A stretch of 64,000 nucleotides of DNA from CAZSLI01 sp964607705 (GCA_964607705.1 CAZSLI010000008.1:25531-89530), one strand, 5' to 3'. Shown: positions 53,331-62,487, numbered from the stretch's first letter. Numbers and translations are program-made. The notes: a model not told the origin generated them from the sequence alone.

Positions 53331-53966
53331 GTGTCCAAGACCTACCACATCGAACCGGAGAACCCGTCTGCGGAAGTCATCAATCTCGCTGCCACGGTAC
53401 TTCGTGACGGCGGGATCGTGGTCTTCCCGACCGAGACCGTCTACGGCCTCGGCGCGCTGGCGGATTCCAAGTTCGGTCCCAACGAGATGTTCGAGGTCAA
53501 GGTCAGGCCCACCGACCTCCCCATACCGCTTCTCGTCGAGACGGAGGACGCGCTCGATACGTGGGGCACAGACGTTCCCGAGTATGCGCACAAGCTCGCC
53601 CGCGCGTTCTGGCCCGGCGCCGTCACGCTCGTGGTGAAGGCTTCGGAGCGCGTGCCGAGGGACTTCCGCGCTCCCGACGGCACCATCGGTTTGCGCTCGC
53701 CCAACCACGAGGTCGTGATGGAGCTCCTTCAGGCCGCCGGAGGCCCGATCTTCGCCACCTCAGCCAACACGCACGGCAATCCCGCTCCCGGTTCGTTCGC
53801 CGAGGTCGAACCCCGCATCATCGCTCATGCGGATGTCTCGCTCGATGGCGGAGAGACCGAACACCAGATGCCTTCCACCGTCGTCCTGTGCACCGGCGAG
53901 CAGCCGGTCGTGGTCCGTGAGGGAGCCGTCTCCAGCGAGCAGATCATGGACGTTGCCAACGCCTAG
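53331..53966 (+). CDS. tsaC: L-threonylcarbamoyladenylate synthase (Sua5/TsaC)
   Basis: 211 residues from the GTG at 53331, chosen because AGGAGG is 8 nt upstream; an in-frame GTG at 53310 is possible. YrdC-fold motifs: GGIVVFPTETVYGLGALA, KVRPTDLPIPLLV (family K-R-P), FWPGAVTLVV, and ATSANTHGNPAP. Makes threonylcarbamoyl-AMP for tRNA t6A37. Short form without the extra C-terminal Sua5 domain. Confidence 0.95.
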   Translation: MSKTYHIEPENPSAEVINLAATVLRDGGIVVFPTETVYGLGALADSKFGPNEMFEVKVRPTDLPIPLLVETEDALDTWGTDVPEYAHKLARAFWPGAVTLVVKASERVPRDFRAPDGTIGLRSPNHEVVMELLQAAGGPIFATSANTHGNPAPGSFAEVEPRIIAHADVSLDGGETEHQMPSTVVLCTGEQPVVVREGAVSSEQIMDVANA

Positions 53967-53990
53967 CCCGGCGTCGGAATACGCACTCAC

Positions 53991-54024
53991 CGGACGCCCG
54001 CCATGCGCGGGCGTCCGTCGTTCA
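53991..54024 (+). terminator. Terminator after tsaC
   Basis: CGGACGCCCGC (53991-54001), loop CATGC, GCGGGCGTCCG (54007-54017), followed by TCGTTC. A perfect 11-bp stem 24 nt after the stop. Confidence 0.8.
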
Positions 54025-54085
54025 CCCGGCGGGCCGGCTCACCGTTCACGGCCCGTTGACGGCCGCGGCGCCCACGCCTCGTTGC

Positions 54086-54094
54086 GGTACAATC
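54086..54094 (+). promoter_or_regulatory. -10-like box GGTACAATC upstream of rpiB
   Basis: TACAAT at 54088-54093, 40 nt before the rpiB ATG and identical to the box at 10079-10087. TTGACG at 54056 is too far upstream (26-nt gap) to be its -35. Confidence 0.4.
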
Positions 54095-54133
54095 TCCCCA
54101 CTTCCACCACGCTCGAGGGGGGTTCCGTCCCAG

Positions 54134-54586
54134 ATGCGCGTCGCAATCGGTTCTGATCACGCGGGTTTCGAACAGAAGGAGCGCCTCAAGGCGTACCTCG
54201 AGCAGCAGGGTAACGAGGTCAAAGACCTCGGCACCTCCTCTGCCGAGGAGTCGGTGGACTACCCCGATTTCGCCCTCAGCGTGGGCCGCACCGTCGCGAG
54301 CGGCGACGCCGACCTCGGCGTGCTCGTCTGCGGCACCGGAGTGGGCATGGCCATGGCCGCCAACAAGGTGGACGGCGTACGTGCCGCCAATGTCACGGAC
54401 CCCGAGTTCGCGCGGCTCGCACGCGCTCACAACGACGCCAACGTGGTCGCGGTCTCGGGACGCTTCGTGCCCGTCGAGGTCAACCAGCAGATCCTGGACG
54501 CGTTCCTCTCCACCGCCTTCGAGGGCGGCAGGCACGAGCGCCGCGTCGACAAGATCCGTACCGCCGAGAACGACCAGGACGCCTAG
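54134..54586 (+). CDS. rpiB: Ribose-5-phosphate isomerase B
   Basis: 150 residues from the ATG at 54134. RpiB motifs: IGSDHAGFEQKERL, VDYPDFA, the active-site loop VCGTGVGMAMAANK and the conserved ANV and HND segments. Interconverts ribose- and ribulose-5-phosphate; with the transaldolase at 45961 this covers part of the non-oxidative pentose phosphate pathway. First gene of the rpiB-glyA-upp-comEB-wecA run. Confidence 0.96.
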   Translation: MRVAIGSDHAGFEQKERLKAYLEQQGNEVKDLGTSSAEESVDYPDFALSVGRTVASGDADLGVLVCGTGVGMAMAANKVDGVRAANVTDPEFARLARAHNDANVVAVSGRFVPVEVNQQILDAFLSTAFEGGRHERRVDKIRTAENDQDA

Positions 54587-54628
54587 CCGTCCGTGGACCT
54601 GCATCCCCAGGAACAGGAGTCTCATCCC

Positions 54629-55876
54629 ATGGCACTTCGCTACATCCCCGCCCAGGACCCTGAGGTCGCCGCGGCCGTCGACGCCGAGCTCGACCGCCAG
54701 CGCGGAACCATCGAGCTCATCGCGTCCGAGAACTTCGTGTCCCTCGCGGTGCTCGAAGCCGCCGGAACCGTCCTCACGAACAAGTACGCTGAGGGCTTGC
54801 CGGGAAAGCGCTACTACGGCGGATGCGAAAAGGTCGACATCGTCGAGAACATCGCGCGTGACCGCGCCTGCGAGCTTTTCGGCGCCGATCACGCGAACGT
54901 GCAGCCGCATGCGGGCGCGCAAGCCAACCTCGCGGCGTACTACGCGTTCCTCAAGCCGGGCGACACCGTCATGGGCATGAACCTCGCCATGGGCGGGCAC
55001 CTCACCCATGGCTCGCCCGTCAACTACTCGGGCAAGTGGTTCAACGTCGTCCCGTACGGCCTCGACATGGAGACCGAGACGATCGACTACGCCGAGATGG
55101 AGCGCCTCGCGCTCGAGCATCGGCCCAAGATGATCATCGCCGGCGCCTCGGCCTACCCGCGCGTCATCGACTTCGAGCGCTTCGCCTCGGTAGCCAAGAA
55201 GATCGACGCCATCTTCATGGTCGACATGGCCCACATCGCGGGTCTCGTCGCCACAGGCGCACACCCCTCGCCGGTCCCGTGGGCCGACGTGGTCACCTCC
55301 ACCTCGCACAAGACGCTCAGAGGCCCGCGCTCGGGCTTCATCCTGTGCAAAGAGGAGCACCGGGTCGCCATCGACAAGGCTGTCTTCCCGGGCCTGCAGG
55401 GTGGTCCGCTCGAGCACATCATCGCCGCCAAGGCCGTCGCGTTCGGCGAGGCGCTCAAGCCTGAGTTCAAGACCTACATCGACCAAGTCGTCATCAACGC
55501 GAAGGCGATGGGTGCCGCGATGGTCGAGTGCGGCCTGCGCCTCGTCTCGGGTGGCACCGACAACCACCTGATGCTCGTGGACCTGCGCCCGGCAGGCATC
55601 ACCGGCAAGGACGCCGAGTGTCTCGTCGAGGAAGTCGGCTTCACGGTCAACAAGAACGCCATCCCGAACGACCCCGAGAGCCCCTTCGTCACCAGCGGCA
55701 TCCGGATCGGTTCGGCAGCTATGACCACCCGCGGCTTCAGCGAGGGCGAGGCGCACACGATCGGCTGCCTGCTCGCGAACGCCATCTTCAAGCGGGACGA
55801 CGCCGCCGCACTGGCCGACATCAAGACCGAGGTCCAGGCACTCATCGACAAGCATCCGCTCTACCCCGAGCTGTAA
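54629..55876 (+). CDS. glyA: Serine hydroxymethyltransferase
   Basis: 415 residues from the ATG at 54629 with AGGAG 9 nt upstream; an in-frame GTG at 54593 adds 12 residues. IELIASENFVS, NKYAEGLPGKRYYGGCE, the PLP lysine K228 in TSTSHKTLRGPR, and SGGTDNHLMLVDL. Makes glycine and methylene-tetrahydrofolate from serine, the latter used by ThyX. Confidence 0.97.
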   Translation: MALRYIPAQDPEVAAAVDAELDRQRGTIELIASENFVSLAVLEAAGTVLTNKYAEGLPGKRYYGGCEKVDIVENIARDRACELFGADHANVQPHAGAQANLAAYYAFLKPGDTVMGMNLAMGGHLTHGSPVNYSGKWFNVVPYGLDMETETIDYAEMERLALEHRPKMIIAGASAYPRVIDFERFASVAKKIDAIFMVDMAHIAGLVATGAHPSPVPWADVVTSTSHKTLRGPRSGFILCKEEHRVAIDKAVFPGLQGGPLEHIIAAKAVAFGEALKPEFKTYIDQVVINAKAMGAAMVECGLRLVSGGTDNHLMLVDLRPAGITGKDAECLVEEVGFTVNKNAIPNDPESPFVTSGIRIGSAAMTTRGFSEGEAHTIGCLLANAIFKRDDAAALADIKTEVQALIDKHPLYPEL

Positions 55877-55888
55877 GGGAGTCGCTCC

Positions 55889-56539
55889 ATGAGCCAAGAC
55901 CCGCGCTACGGCGAGAACGTCGTCGTCGTCGACCACCCGCTCGTCCAGCACAAGCTCTCGATCCTCAGGGACACGAGGACCGGCGCCAAGGAGTTCCGCG
56001 AGCTCGTCAAGGAACTGGCCATGCTTGAGGCCTACGAGGCGACTCGTGACTTCCAGTTGGCCGAAACGACGGTGACTACGCCTGTCACGACGACCACCAC
56101 CAAGGTGCTTGCCGGCAAGAAGGTTGCCGTCGTGCCGATCCTGCGCGCTGGCCTTGGCATGGTTGACGGCATCCTCGAGCTCATCCCTGCGGCGAAGGTG
56201 GGCCACGTAGGCCTTTACCGCGACCCAGAGACGCTCCAGCCGGTCGAGTACTACGCCAAGCTCCCCGAGGACATCGCCGAGCGTGACGTCCTGATCGTCG
56301 ATCCCATGCTCGCCACCGGCGGCTCGGCTGCCGCTGCCGTCGAGTTCCTGCGTCAGCGAGGCGCCAAGCACATCAACCTGCTTGTCCTCATCGCGGCGCC
56401 GGAAGGCATCGCCGAGGTCCTTAAGGCATGCGAGGACGTCTGCATCTACACGTGCTCGATCGACAGCCATCTCAACGACCACGGCTACATCGTGCCGGGT
56501 CTCGGTGATGCGGGCGACCGCCTCTTCGGCACGAAGTAG
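55889..56539 (+). CDS. upp: Uracil phosphoribosyltransferase
   Basis: 216 residues. VVVDHPLVQHKLSILRD, VPILRAGLGMVDG, the PRPP loop VLIVDPMLATGGSAAAA, and a C-terminal GYIVPGLGDAGDRLFGT. Salvages uracil to UMP. 12 nt after glyA. Confidence 0.97.
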   Translation: MSQDPRYGENVVVVDHPLVQHKLSILRDTRTGAKEFRELVKELAMLEAYEATRDFQLAETTVTTPVTTTTTKVLAGKKVAVVPILRAGLGMVDGILELIPAAKVGHVGLYRDPETLQPVEYYAKLPEDIAERDVLIVDPMLATGGSAAAAVEFLRQRGAKHINLLVLIAAPEGIAEVLKACEDVCIYTCSIDSHLNDHGYIVPGLGDAGDRLFGTK

Positions 56540-56546
56540 CGCGTCG

Positions 56547-57017
56547 ATGCCGAGGCCGTCCTGGGACGAGTACTTCATGGCGATCGCCGAGCAGGTCTCG
56601 GGTCGCTCCACCTGCCTCAGGCGCCACACGGGGGCCGTGCTGGTCAAGGACAAGCGGATCCTCGCCACCGGGTACAACGGCGTCCCTAAGGGCCTGGCGC
56701 ACTGCGAGGAGGTCGGCTGCCTACGCGAGCAGCGCGGCATCCCCTCGGGCAGCCACCATGAGTTGTGCCGCGGCATCCATGCCGAGCAGAACGCCGTCAT
56801 CCAGGCGGCAAAGCACGGCATCGCGATGGACGGCGCGACGGCGTACTGCACTCACCAGCCGTGCGTGCTGTGCGCGAAGATCCTGCTCAACGCCGGCGTC
56901 GTAGATATCGTCTTCCGCGATCCCTATCCCGACCCGCTATCGGAGGAGCTGCTCGCCGAGGCGGGCGTTGTGCCGCGTCGCCTCGTAGCCGACGGTGAAA
57001 CCGGGGCAGCCCTGTGA
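56547..57017 (+). CDS. comEB: Deoxycytidylate deaminase (ComEB-like)
   Basis: 156 residues from the ATG at 56547. Zinc-dependent cytidine deaminase fold: CRGIHAEQNAVIQ with the His-Ala-Glu catalytic motif, and HQPCVLCAKIL with the two zinc cysteines; LRRHTGAVLVKDKRILATGYNGVPKG is typical of dCMP deaminases. Gives dUMP for ThyX. GTGA overlap with wecA. Confidence 0.94.
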   Translation: MPRPSWDEYFMAIAEQVSGRSTCLRRHTGAVLVKDKRILATGYNGVPKGLAHCEEVGCLREQRGIPSGSHHELCRGIHAEQNAVIQAAKHGIAMDGATAYCTHQPCVLCAKILLNAGVVDIVFRDPYPDPLSEELLAEAGVVPRRLVADGETGAAL

Positions 57018-58135
57018 GTTTGTGGCACTATGCGCTGCTCGTCGGCGTCGCTGCTGTGGTCGCACTCGTCGTCACGCCGCTCGTCCGCAGAGTATCGGTC
57101 CGCTACGGGCTCGTGGACTACCCCGGCGGCCGCAAGGTGCATACCGAGCCCATCTCACGCCTTGGTGGCGTGGCCATCTTCCTCGGCGTAGCGGTCGCGA
57201 TCTTCGTGCAGGTCCTCGGTGAGAGCCGGTTCGGGTGGGACGCTGCGTTCCTTGATGCGACCGCATCGAGAGCCAACCTGCTCGGAGTCTTCGCGGGCAT
57301 GACGCTCGTATTCCTCGTGGGCGTGGTCGACGACGTGTGGAACCTGAGCCCCGGCATCAAGTTCGGGGGCCAGATAGTCGCAGCCCTCGTCGTGGCGTTC
57401 TCGGGTCTTCGAATCGAGTTCGTGGGGGACCCGCTGAGCGGGGGGCTCATCTTGCTGGGACTGCTGTCGGTTCCGGTGACGGTGTTCTACCTTGTGGGAT
57501 TTGCGAACGTCATCAATCTCATCGACGGGCTCGACGGACTTGCGGCCGGGGTGAGTGCGATCGCGGCGGTCAGTCTGCTCGTACTCGCCGCCCAGCAGAA
57601 CCGGCTCGAGGCGGCAGCGCTCGCCGCTGCGCTCATCGGCGCATGCATCGGCTTCCTGCGCTACAACTTTCACCCTGCGTCGATATTCATGGGGGATTCG
57701 GGAGCGATGTTCCTCGGCTTCACGCTGGCGACCATATCGCTGCTGGGAGTCATGAAGACGACCGCGGCGATCGCGTTGGCGGTGCCGCTCTTGATCATCG
57801 GCGTGCCGATCTTCGACACCGCTTCTGCGATCGTCAGGCGGCTCAGGCATCAAAGGCCGATCCATGAAGCAGACAAGGGTCACATACACCATCGTCTGCT
57901 CGGGCGGGGCTTCGACCAGCGGCAGACCGTCATCATCATCTACATCTGGTCGGGGGCGCTGGCCCTCGGCGGGTATGCCGTCAGGTACGCTCCGTCGGCC
58001 TTCAAGCTCGTGGCGCTCGTGGCACTGTTCTTGGCGACGGCCGCCATGGCCTACTGGCTGGGACTCTACGAGTCCGCGCACGAATCGTCCCACTATCATG
58101 ACGATCCGGCTTCCGCCGGCGCGGACGAGGCGTAG
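57014..58135 (+). CDS. wecA: Undecaprenyl-phosphate N-acetylglucosamine-1-phosphate transferase (WecA/TagO type)
   Basis: 373 residues from the GTG overlapping the comEB stop; about 11 membrane helices. GLVDYPGGRKVHTEPISRLGG, VNLIDGLDGLAAG and MGDSGAMFLGF are the Asp-rich motifs of the family, and HIHHRLLGRGFDQRQ is the sugar-specific His loop. Starts lipid-linked polysaccharide or teichoic-acid-type synthesis at the inner face. The location before the atp operon is common in this lineage. Confidence 0.93.
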   Translation: MSLWHYALLVGVAAVVALVVTPLVRRVSVRYGLVDYPGGRKVHTEPISRLGGVAIFLGVAVAIFVQVLGESRFGWDAAFLDATASRANLLGVFAGMTLVFLVGVVDDVWNLSPGIKFGGQIVAALVVAFSGLRIEFVGDPLSGGLILLGLLSVPVTVFYLVGFANVINLIDGLDGLAAGVSAIAAVSLLVLAAQQNRLEAAALAAALIGACIGFLRYNFHPASIFMGDSGAMFLGFTLATISLLGVMKTTAAIALAVPLLIIGVPIFDTASAIVRRLRHQRPIHEADKGHIHHRLLGRGFDQRQTVIIIYIWSGALALGGYAVRYAPSAFKLVALVALFLATAAMAYWLGLYESAHESSHYHDDPASAGADEA

Positions 58136-58179
58136 CCTTACTACTTCGCCATTTGGCGTCGATTTCCTTCATTGCACGG

Positions 58180-58208
58180 TTGTTACGGCGTAGGGGGTCG
58201 TGTACTAT
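58180..58208 (+). promoter_or_regulatory. Promoter of the ATP synthase operon
   Basis: TTGTTA (58180-58185), exactly 17-nt spacer, TACTAT (58203-58208), 45 nt after wecA. Leaves a leader of about 80 nt before the first gene. Confidence 0.62.
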
Positions 58209-58294
58209 TGCCGCGACCGTCAGCCGACACCACACCGCAGTTCGCCGAGGGGAACAGCGGGTCGGGGTCAGGGTAGGGAGCAGGTTCCCCGGCG

Positions 58295-58615
58295 TTGGAT
58301 CTGCGAGAACTGCTTGCATCACCGGCGATAGCGATCATCCTGGGAGCGTTCGTCGGCTTGGGTCTCCTCGCACCGATGTTGATCGGATACCGCCTCCTTG
58401 CAGCCGATAGGGTCGATCTTGGTCTGACCGTAGTGATGACCGGGGTCTTTGTTGGGATGCTGCTCGCGCTTGGGCTGCTCTTCGGATACCGGGCACTGTC
58501 GCCTGAGGGCGTCTTGTGGTTCGGGCCGGCCCTGGTCGTGGGATTTGTCCTGGGGTTCGGAGTGCTTGCGCTTTATGCCGCGAGAACGATGTTGAAATCG
58601 GACGCAAAAGACTAG
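58295..58615 (+). CDS. Small membrane protein at the head of the atp operon (AtpI-position)
   Basis: 106 residues from a TTG; AGGGAG lies 14 nt upstream, an imperfect spacing, and no better start keeps the first helix. Three membrane helices (residues ~11-31, 44-64, 72-95) separated by short charged loops. It sits where AtpI (an assembly or Mg-handling protein) is usually encoded, 6 nt before atpB, but the sequence is not clearly AtpI-like. A hypothetical protein of similar place and size is common in related operons. Confidence 0.72.
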   Translation: MDLRELLASPAIAIILGAFVGLGLLAPMLIGYRLLAADRVDLGLTVVMTGVFVGMLLALGLLFGYRALSPEGVLWFGPALVVGFVLGFGVLALYAARTMLKSDAKD

Positions 58616-58621
58616 AGGAGA

Positions 58622-59425
58622 ATGCGCGTGGAGGTCCTGAACGAACTCCCGGTTAAAGTCGAAGAACTACTTCACTTTCTCAGTTCGCAGCCTGCCATCG
58701 GTCTCGGCGGGCCGTTCTCGGTCTCCAACTACATCTTCTATATGGCTGTGGCGATCGCTGTGCTCGCCCTCGTCATGTGGATCGCGGTCAAGAACCTCAA
58801 GATGGTTCCTGATAGCAAGGTGTCGAACGCCATCGAGGCGCTCGCGCAGTTCGTGCGCGACGACATCGCAGCCGCGATGATCCCTCACGGCAGCAAGGCG
58901 CACTTCCCGTTCCTTGCGACGGTCTTCTTCTTCGTACTCATCAACAACATCGTGGGCCTCATGCCGTTCGGCAAGCCGGGCACCGGAACCATGGGTGTCA
59001 CCGTGGCGCTCTCTCTCACCGTCTTCATCTACTTCAACGCCGTCGGAGTGAAGAGCCAGGGCGCGTGGGGCTACATCAAGAGCTTCGCTCCTCACGGCGT
59101 GCCCTTCCCGATCAACCTGATCGTCTGGTTCATCGAGGTCTTCTCGGCTTGCTTGCGCGTGTTCACTCTGGCCGTGCGTCTGTTCGCCAACATGTACGCC
59201 GGTCACATCATCCTCGGCATCTTCGCCATCCTCACCTCGCTGTTCGCGGAGCGCGCCATCGAGCACCTGTCGGGTGCTACGGTCATGGGCGCGCTTCCGT
59301 CGGTGGGATGGCTTGCTCTGATGAGCGCGCTCTACCTGCTCGAGGTGCTCGTCGCCTTCGTGCAGGCCTACGTCTTCACACTGCTATCGGCCGTCTACAT
59401 CGGTCAGGCTGCGGAAGCGCACTAG
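58622..59425 (+). CDS. atpB: ATP synthase F0 subunit a
   Basis: 267 residues. The essential Arg is in FTLAVRLFANMYAGH, with FFFVLINNIVGLMP and VLVAFVQAYVFTLLSAVYI in the usual places. Forms the proton half-channels next to the c-ring. Five to six helices. Separated from atpE by 89 nt containing hairpins. Confidence 0.97.
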   Translation: MRVEVLNELPVKVEELLHFLSSQPAIGLGGPFSVSNYIFYMAVAIAVLALVMWIAVKNLKMVPDSKVSNAIEALAQFVRDDIAAAMIPHGSKAHFPFLATVFFFVLINNIVGLMPFGKPGTGTMGVTVALSLTVFIYFNAVGVKSQGAWGYIKSFAPHGVPFPINLIVWFIEVFSACLRVFTLAVRLFANMYAGHIILGIFAILTSLFAERAIEHLSGATVMGALPSVGWLALMSALYLLEVLVAFVQAYVFTLLSAVYIGQAAEAH

Positions 59426-59478
59426 TCGGTACCACCGCCGCTCATCGATAGGCGGCGTAAGGGACGTTTGGTAATGGA

Positions 59479-59495
59479 GCCCGGAAGGTCCGGGC
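59479..59495 (+). other. Hairpin in the atpB-atpE gap
   Basis: GCCCGG (59479-59484), loop AAGGT, CCGGGC (59490-59495), just before the strong AAGGAGG site of atpE; a second weaker pair CCGCC/GGCGG lies at 59435-59455. Such structures often help raise atpE translation or mRNA stability. Confidence 0.45.
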
Positions 59496-59514
59496 CCGGT
59501 AACAAGGAGGAATC

Positions 59515-59730
59515 GTGGAGTTCATCGGTTTCGCTCTGCTGTACGGCATGGCCGTCACCGCCCCGGCCATCACCATCGGTTGGGTCGGCGCCAAGGCCGC
59601 CGAGTCGACCGCTCGCCAGCCTGAGATGGCCGGCCGCATCTTCACCGTCTTCATCCTGTCGGCCGCGTTCGTTGAGGCGCTCGCGCTCCTCGGCTTCGTT
59701 CTCGGCATCCTCGTCCAGGGCAAGCTGTAG
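59515..59730 (+). CDS. atpE: ATP synthase F0 subunit c
   Basis: 71 residues from GTG with a near-perfect AAGGAGG. Two helices joined by the loop STARQPEMAG; the ion-binding carboxylate is Glu54 in AAFVEALALLG. The Gln in helix 1 and the Ser/Thr after the Glu needed for sodium binding are Ile and Ala here, so the ring is predicted to carry protons. Confidence 0.96.
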   Translation: MEFIGFALLYGMAVTAPAITIGWVGAKAAESTARQPEMAGRIFTVFILSAAFVEALALLGFVLGILVQGKL

Positions 59731-59765
59731 ATCCACTTCCCGCAACCTACGGGAGGTAGGGAACC

Positions 59766-60353
59766 GTGAATCCACTCATCTACGGTCTTGGGCTGCTCGC
59801 CAGCGAGGGCGCTGCAGCGGCTGAGTCCGGAGCCGAACAGGGGGGCGGCGCTGCCGCTATCCTGATTCCGGCTGCCGGGGAGCTCATCCCTGCCATGATC
59901 TCGTTCGCGATCGTCTTCTTTATCTTGGCCAAGTTCGCTTGGCCGGCGATCTCGGACATGCTCGACAAGCGTGCCGAGACCATCAAGGACTCGCTCGAGA
60001 AGGCCGAAGCGGCCAAGATCGAGGCCGAGCGCCTGCTCACGGAGTACAAGGAAGCCATGGCCGAGGCCCGCAAGGAGGCCGCTTCGATCCTCACGCAGGC
60101 GAAGCAGTCCGCCGAGGCGACTCGCAATGAGGCCCAGACCCGCGCCCAGGCCGAGTACGACGACCTGATCGTGAAGGCCCGCCAGGCCATCGAGGGCGAG
60201 AAGCAGGCGGCCATCGCCGACCTGCAGTCTTCGGTCGCCGAGCTTTCTGTCGCGGTCGCCGGCAAGATCATCGGCTCGGAGCTTTCGGCCGACGAGCACC
60301 GCACCGTCATCGAGAAGTATCTCGACGAGGCGGGGAGCCTGAATGCCAACTAG
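59766..60353 (+). CDS. atpF: ATP synthase F0 subunit b
   Basis: 195 residues from GTG. An N-terminal membrane helix (~37-57; the ~35 residues before it are Ala/Gly/Glu-rich) is followed by a long, charged coiled-coil (KRAETIKDSLEKAEAAK and onward), the peripheral stalk. Overlaps atpH by 11 nt. Confidence 0.95.
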   Translation: MNPLIYGLGLLASEGAAAAESGAEQGGGAAAILIPAAGELIPAMISFAIVFFILAKFAWPAISDMLDKRAETIKDSLEKAEAAKIEAERLLTEYKEAMAEARKEAASILTQAKQSAEATRNEAQTRAQAEYDDLIVKARQAIEGEKQAAIADLQSSVAELSVAVAGKIIGSELSADEHRTVIEKYLDEAGSLNAN

Positions 60354-60912
60354 CAGGGCGCTTGCAAAGCAGGTCGTCGCGGCCTACGCATCGGCGCTGT
60401 TCGAAGCCGCCTCGTCCGAGGGCTCGGTTGACGCCGTTGCCGCTCAGCTGGACGACACGGCTCGAACGGTTCGTGCTCACGCGAATCTGCGCGACGCTTT
60501 GCTGGAGAGCGCGATCCCCGCAGAGAACCGCGCGAACATCGTCCGGGAAGTCTTCTCGGCGATGGACCCGGCTCTCGTGACGACGCTCGCCTTGATGGCG
60601 GAGCGGGGCGAGTTTGACCTGCTCACCAGCGTCGCAGATGCCTACACGCAGGTTTCCGAGGAGCGCCGCAACGTGGTCACCGTAGAGGTCACCACCGCAG
60701 TGGAGCTCGACGAGCGCCTCCGTGAGGCAGTCCGTACCAAGCTCGCCGCCGATTACGGCAAAGAGGTCGTCCTGCAGGAACGGGTCGACCCGTCGATCAT
60801 CGGTGGCATCGTCATCAGCGCACACGGCAAGCGTCTCGATGCGAGTATCTCCTCGCAGCTCGAGGCCGCTCGCCTCACGCTTTCGACCGCACATACTGGA
60901 GGTGAAGCGTAG
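60343..60912 (+). CDS. atpH: ATP synthase F1 subunit delta
   Basis: 189 residues. Helical N-terminal domain (AYASALFEAASSEGSVDAV), the region LREAVRTKLAADYGKEVVLQERVDPSIIGGIVISAHGKRLDASI is the C-terminal signature. Joins the b stalk to the F1 head. Followed directly by atpA. Confidence 0.95.
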   Translation: MPTSRALAKQVVAAYASALFEAASSEGSVDAVAAQLDDTARTVRAHANLRDALLESAIPAENRANIVREVFSAMDPALVTTLALMAERGEFDLLTSVADAYTQVSEERRNVVTVEVTTAVELDERLREAVRTKLAADYGKEVVLQERVDPSIIGGIVISAHGKRLDASISSQLEAARLTLSTAHTGGEA

Positions 60913-62481
60913 ATGGCGGATATCACCGCCAGTTCGATCGATGCGGTCCTGAGGTCCCAGCTGGACGCGATCTCGACGAGCGTCGAGTCCCGCGAGGTGG
61001 GAACGGTCGTCGAGGTCGGCGACGGTATCGCTCGTGTCGAGGGCCTTCGCGGCGCAATGGCCGGCGAGCTCCTCGAGTTCGAGACCTCTGACGGCCAAAC
61101 GATCATGGGCATGGCTCTCAACCTTGACGAGCGCGAGGTCGGCGCCGTTCTCCTCGGCGACTACATCAAGGTCAAGGAGAACGACACGGTCCGTACCACG
61201 GGCAGCATCGTTCGCGTCCCGTCCGGCAAGGGCTTCCTCGGCCGCATCGTCAACCCGCTCGGTGAGCCGGTGGACGGCAAGGGCCCGATCAAGGCCGACG
61301 GTTACCGCAACGTCGAGCACAAGGCGATCGGCGTCGTCGAGCGCAAGGGTGTTCACGAGCCGCTTCAGACCGGCATCATGGCCGTCGACGCGATGATCCC
61401 CATCGGTCGTGGCCAGCGTGAGCTGATCATCGGCGACCGCCAGACCGGTAAGACGGCCATCGCGATCGACACGATCATCAACCAGAAGGGCAAAGGCGTC
61501 GTCTGCGTGTACGTGGCTATCGGCCAGAAGGCCTCCACGATCGCAGGCGTTGTCGAGACCCTCCAGCAGTACGGCGCCATGGACTACACGATCATCGTGT
61601 CGGCCACCGCGTCGGACTCAGCGCCGCTGCAGTATCTCGCGCCGTTCTCCGGCGCCGCCATCGCCGAGTACTTCATGTACAACGGTGAGAACGGTGAGCC
61701 GGCCGGCAAGGACAACCCCGGTCACGCGACCCTGGTCATCTACGACGACCTCTCCAAGCAGGCCGTCGCCTACCGCCAGATGTCGCTCACGCTGCGCCGT
61801 CCTCCCGGGCGCGAGGCGTACCCCGGTGACGTCTTCTACCTGCACAGCCGCCTGCTCGAGCGCGCCGTCAAGATGAATGACGAGCTCGGCTCCGGCTCGA
61901 TGACGGCCCTGCCGGTCATCGAGACGCAGGCCGGTGACGTGTCGGCGTACATCCCGACCAACGTCATCTCCATCACCGACGGCCAGATCTTCTTGCAGTC
62001 GGACCTGTTCTTCAAGGGCGTTCGCCCCGCCATCAACGTCGGCATCTCGGTGTCGCGAGTAGGCGGTAACGCCCAGATCAAGGCGATGAAGCAGGTCGCC
62101 GGTACCCTGCGTCTCGACCTCGCGGCGTATCGCTCGCTCGAGGCCTTCGCGCAGTTCGGTTCCGACCTCGACAAGGCCACGCAGAACCAGCTCAGCCGAG
62201 GCGAGCGCCTCGTCGAGCTGCTCAAGCAGGGTCGCTTCGCGCCGATGGCAGTCGAGCAGCAGGTCATGGTGCTGTTCGCGGGCGGTAAGGGCTACCTCGA
62301 CGACCTGTCGGTCGCTCAGGTGCTCCCGTTCCGCGATGGGTTCCTCGAGTACGTCGCGGGCAGCTACGCCGCTATCGGCGAGGCGATCGCGACCGAGATG
62401 AAGATCTCGGACGAGACCGAGGCCTCGCTCAAGGCCGCGCTCGACGAGTACAAGCAGATCTTCCTCTCGAACGAGGAGTAG
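60913..62481 (+). CDS. atpA: ATP synthase F1 subunit alpha
   Basis: 522 residues. Walker A GDRQTGKTAIA, VYVAIGQKASTIAGVVETL, the ARG finger region LLRRPPGREAYPGDVFYLHSRLLERA-like segment, and the RVGGNAQIKAMKQVAGTLR signature. Non-catalytic nucleotide-binding subunit. atpG starts 6 nt after. Confidence 0.98.
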   Translation: MADITASSIDAVLRSQLDAISTSVESREVGTVVEVGDGIARVEGLRGAMAGELLEFETSDGQTIMGMALNLDEREVGAVLLGDYIKVKENDTVRTTGSIVRVPSGKGFLGRIVNPLGEPVDGKGPIKADGYRNVEHKAIGVVERKGVHEPLQTGIMAVDAMIPIGRGQRELIIGDRQTGKTAIAIDTIINQKGKGVVCVYVAIGQKASTIAGVVETLQQYGAMDYTIIVSATASDSAPLQYLAPFSGAAIAEYFMYNGENGEPAGKDNPGHATLVIYDDLSKQAVAYRQMSLTLRRPPGREAYPGDVFYLHSRLLERAVKMNDELGSGSMTALPVIETQAGDVSAYIPTNVISITDGQIFLQSDLFFKGVRPAINVGISVSRVGGNAQIKAMKQVAGTLRLDLAAYRSLEAFAQFGSDLDKATQNQLSRGERLVELLKQGRFAPMAVEQQVMVLFAGGKGYLDDLSVAQVLPFRDGFLEYVAGSYAAIGEAIATEMKISDETEASLKAALDEYKQIFLSNEE

Positions 62482-62487
62482 GCATCG

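Noticed and set aside
54056..54093. TTGACG with TACAAT as a full promoter for rpiB
   Set aside because: The gap is 26 nt, too long for a sigma-70-type pair.
53987..56851. Very long minus-strand open frame opposite rpiB, glyA, upp and comEB
   Set aside because: Antisense frame opposite four clear genes; long open antisense frames are expected at this GC content and codon bias. No family features.
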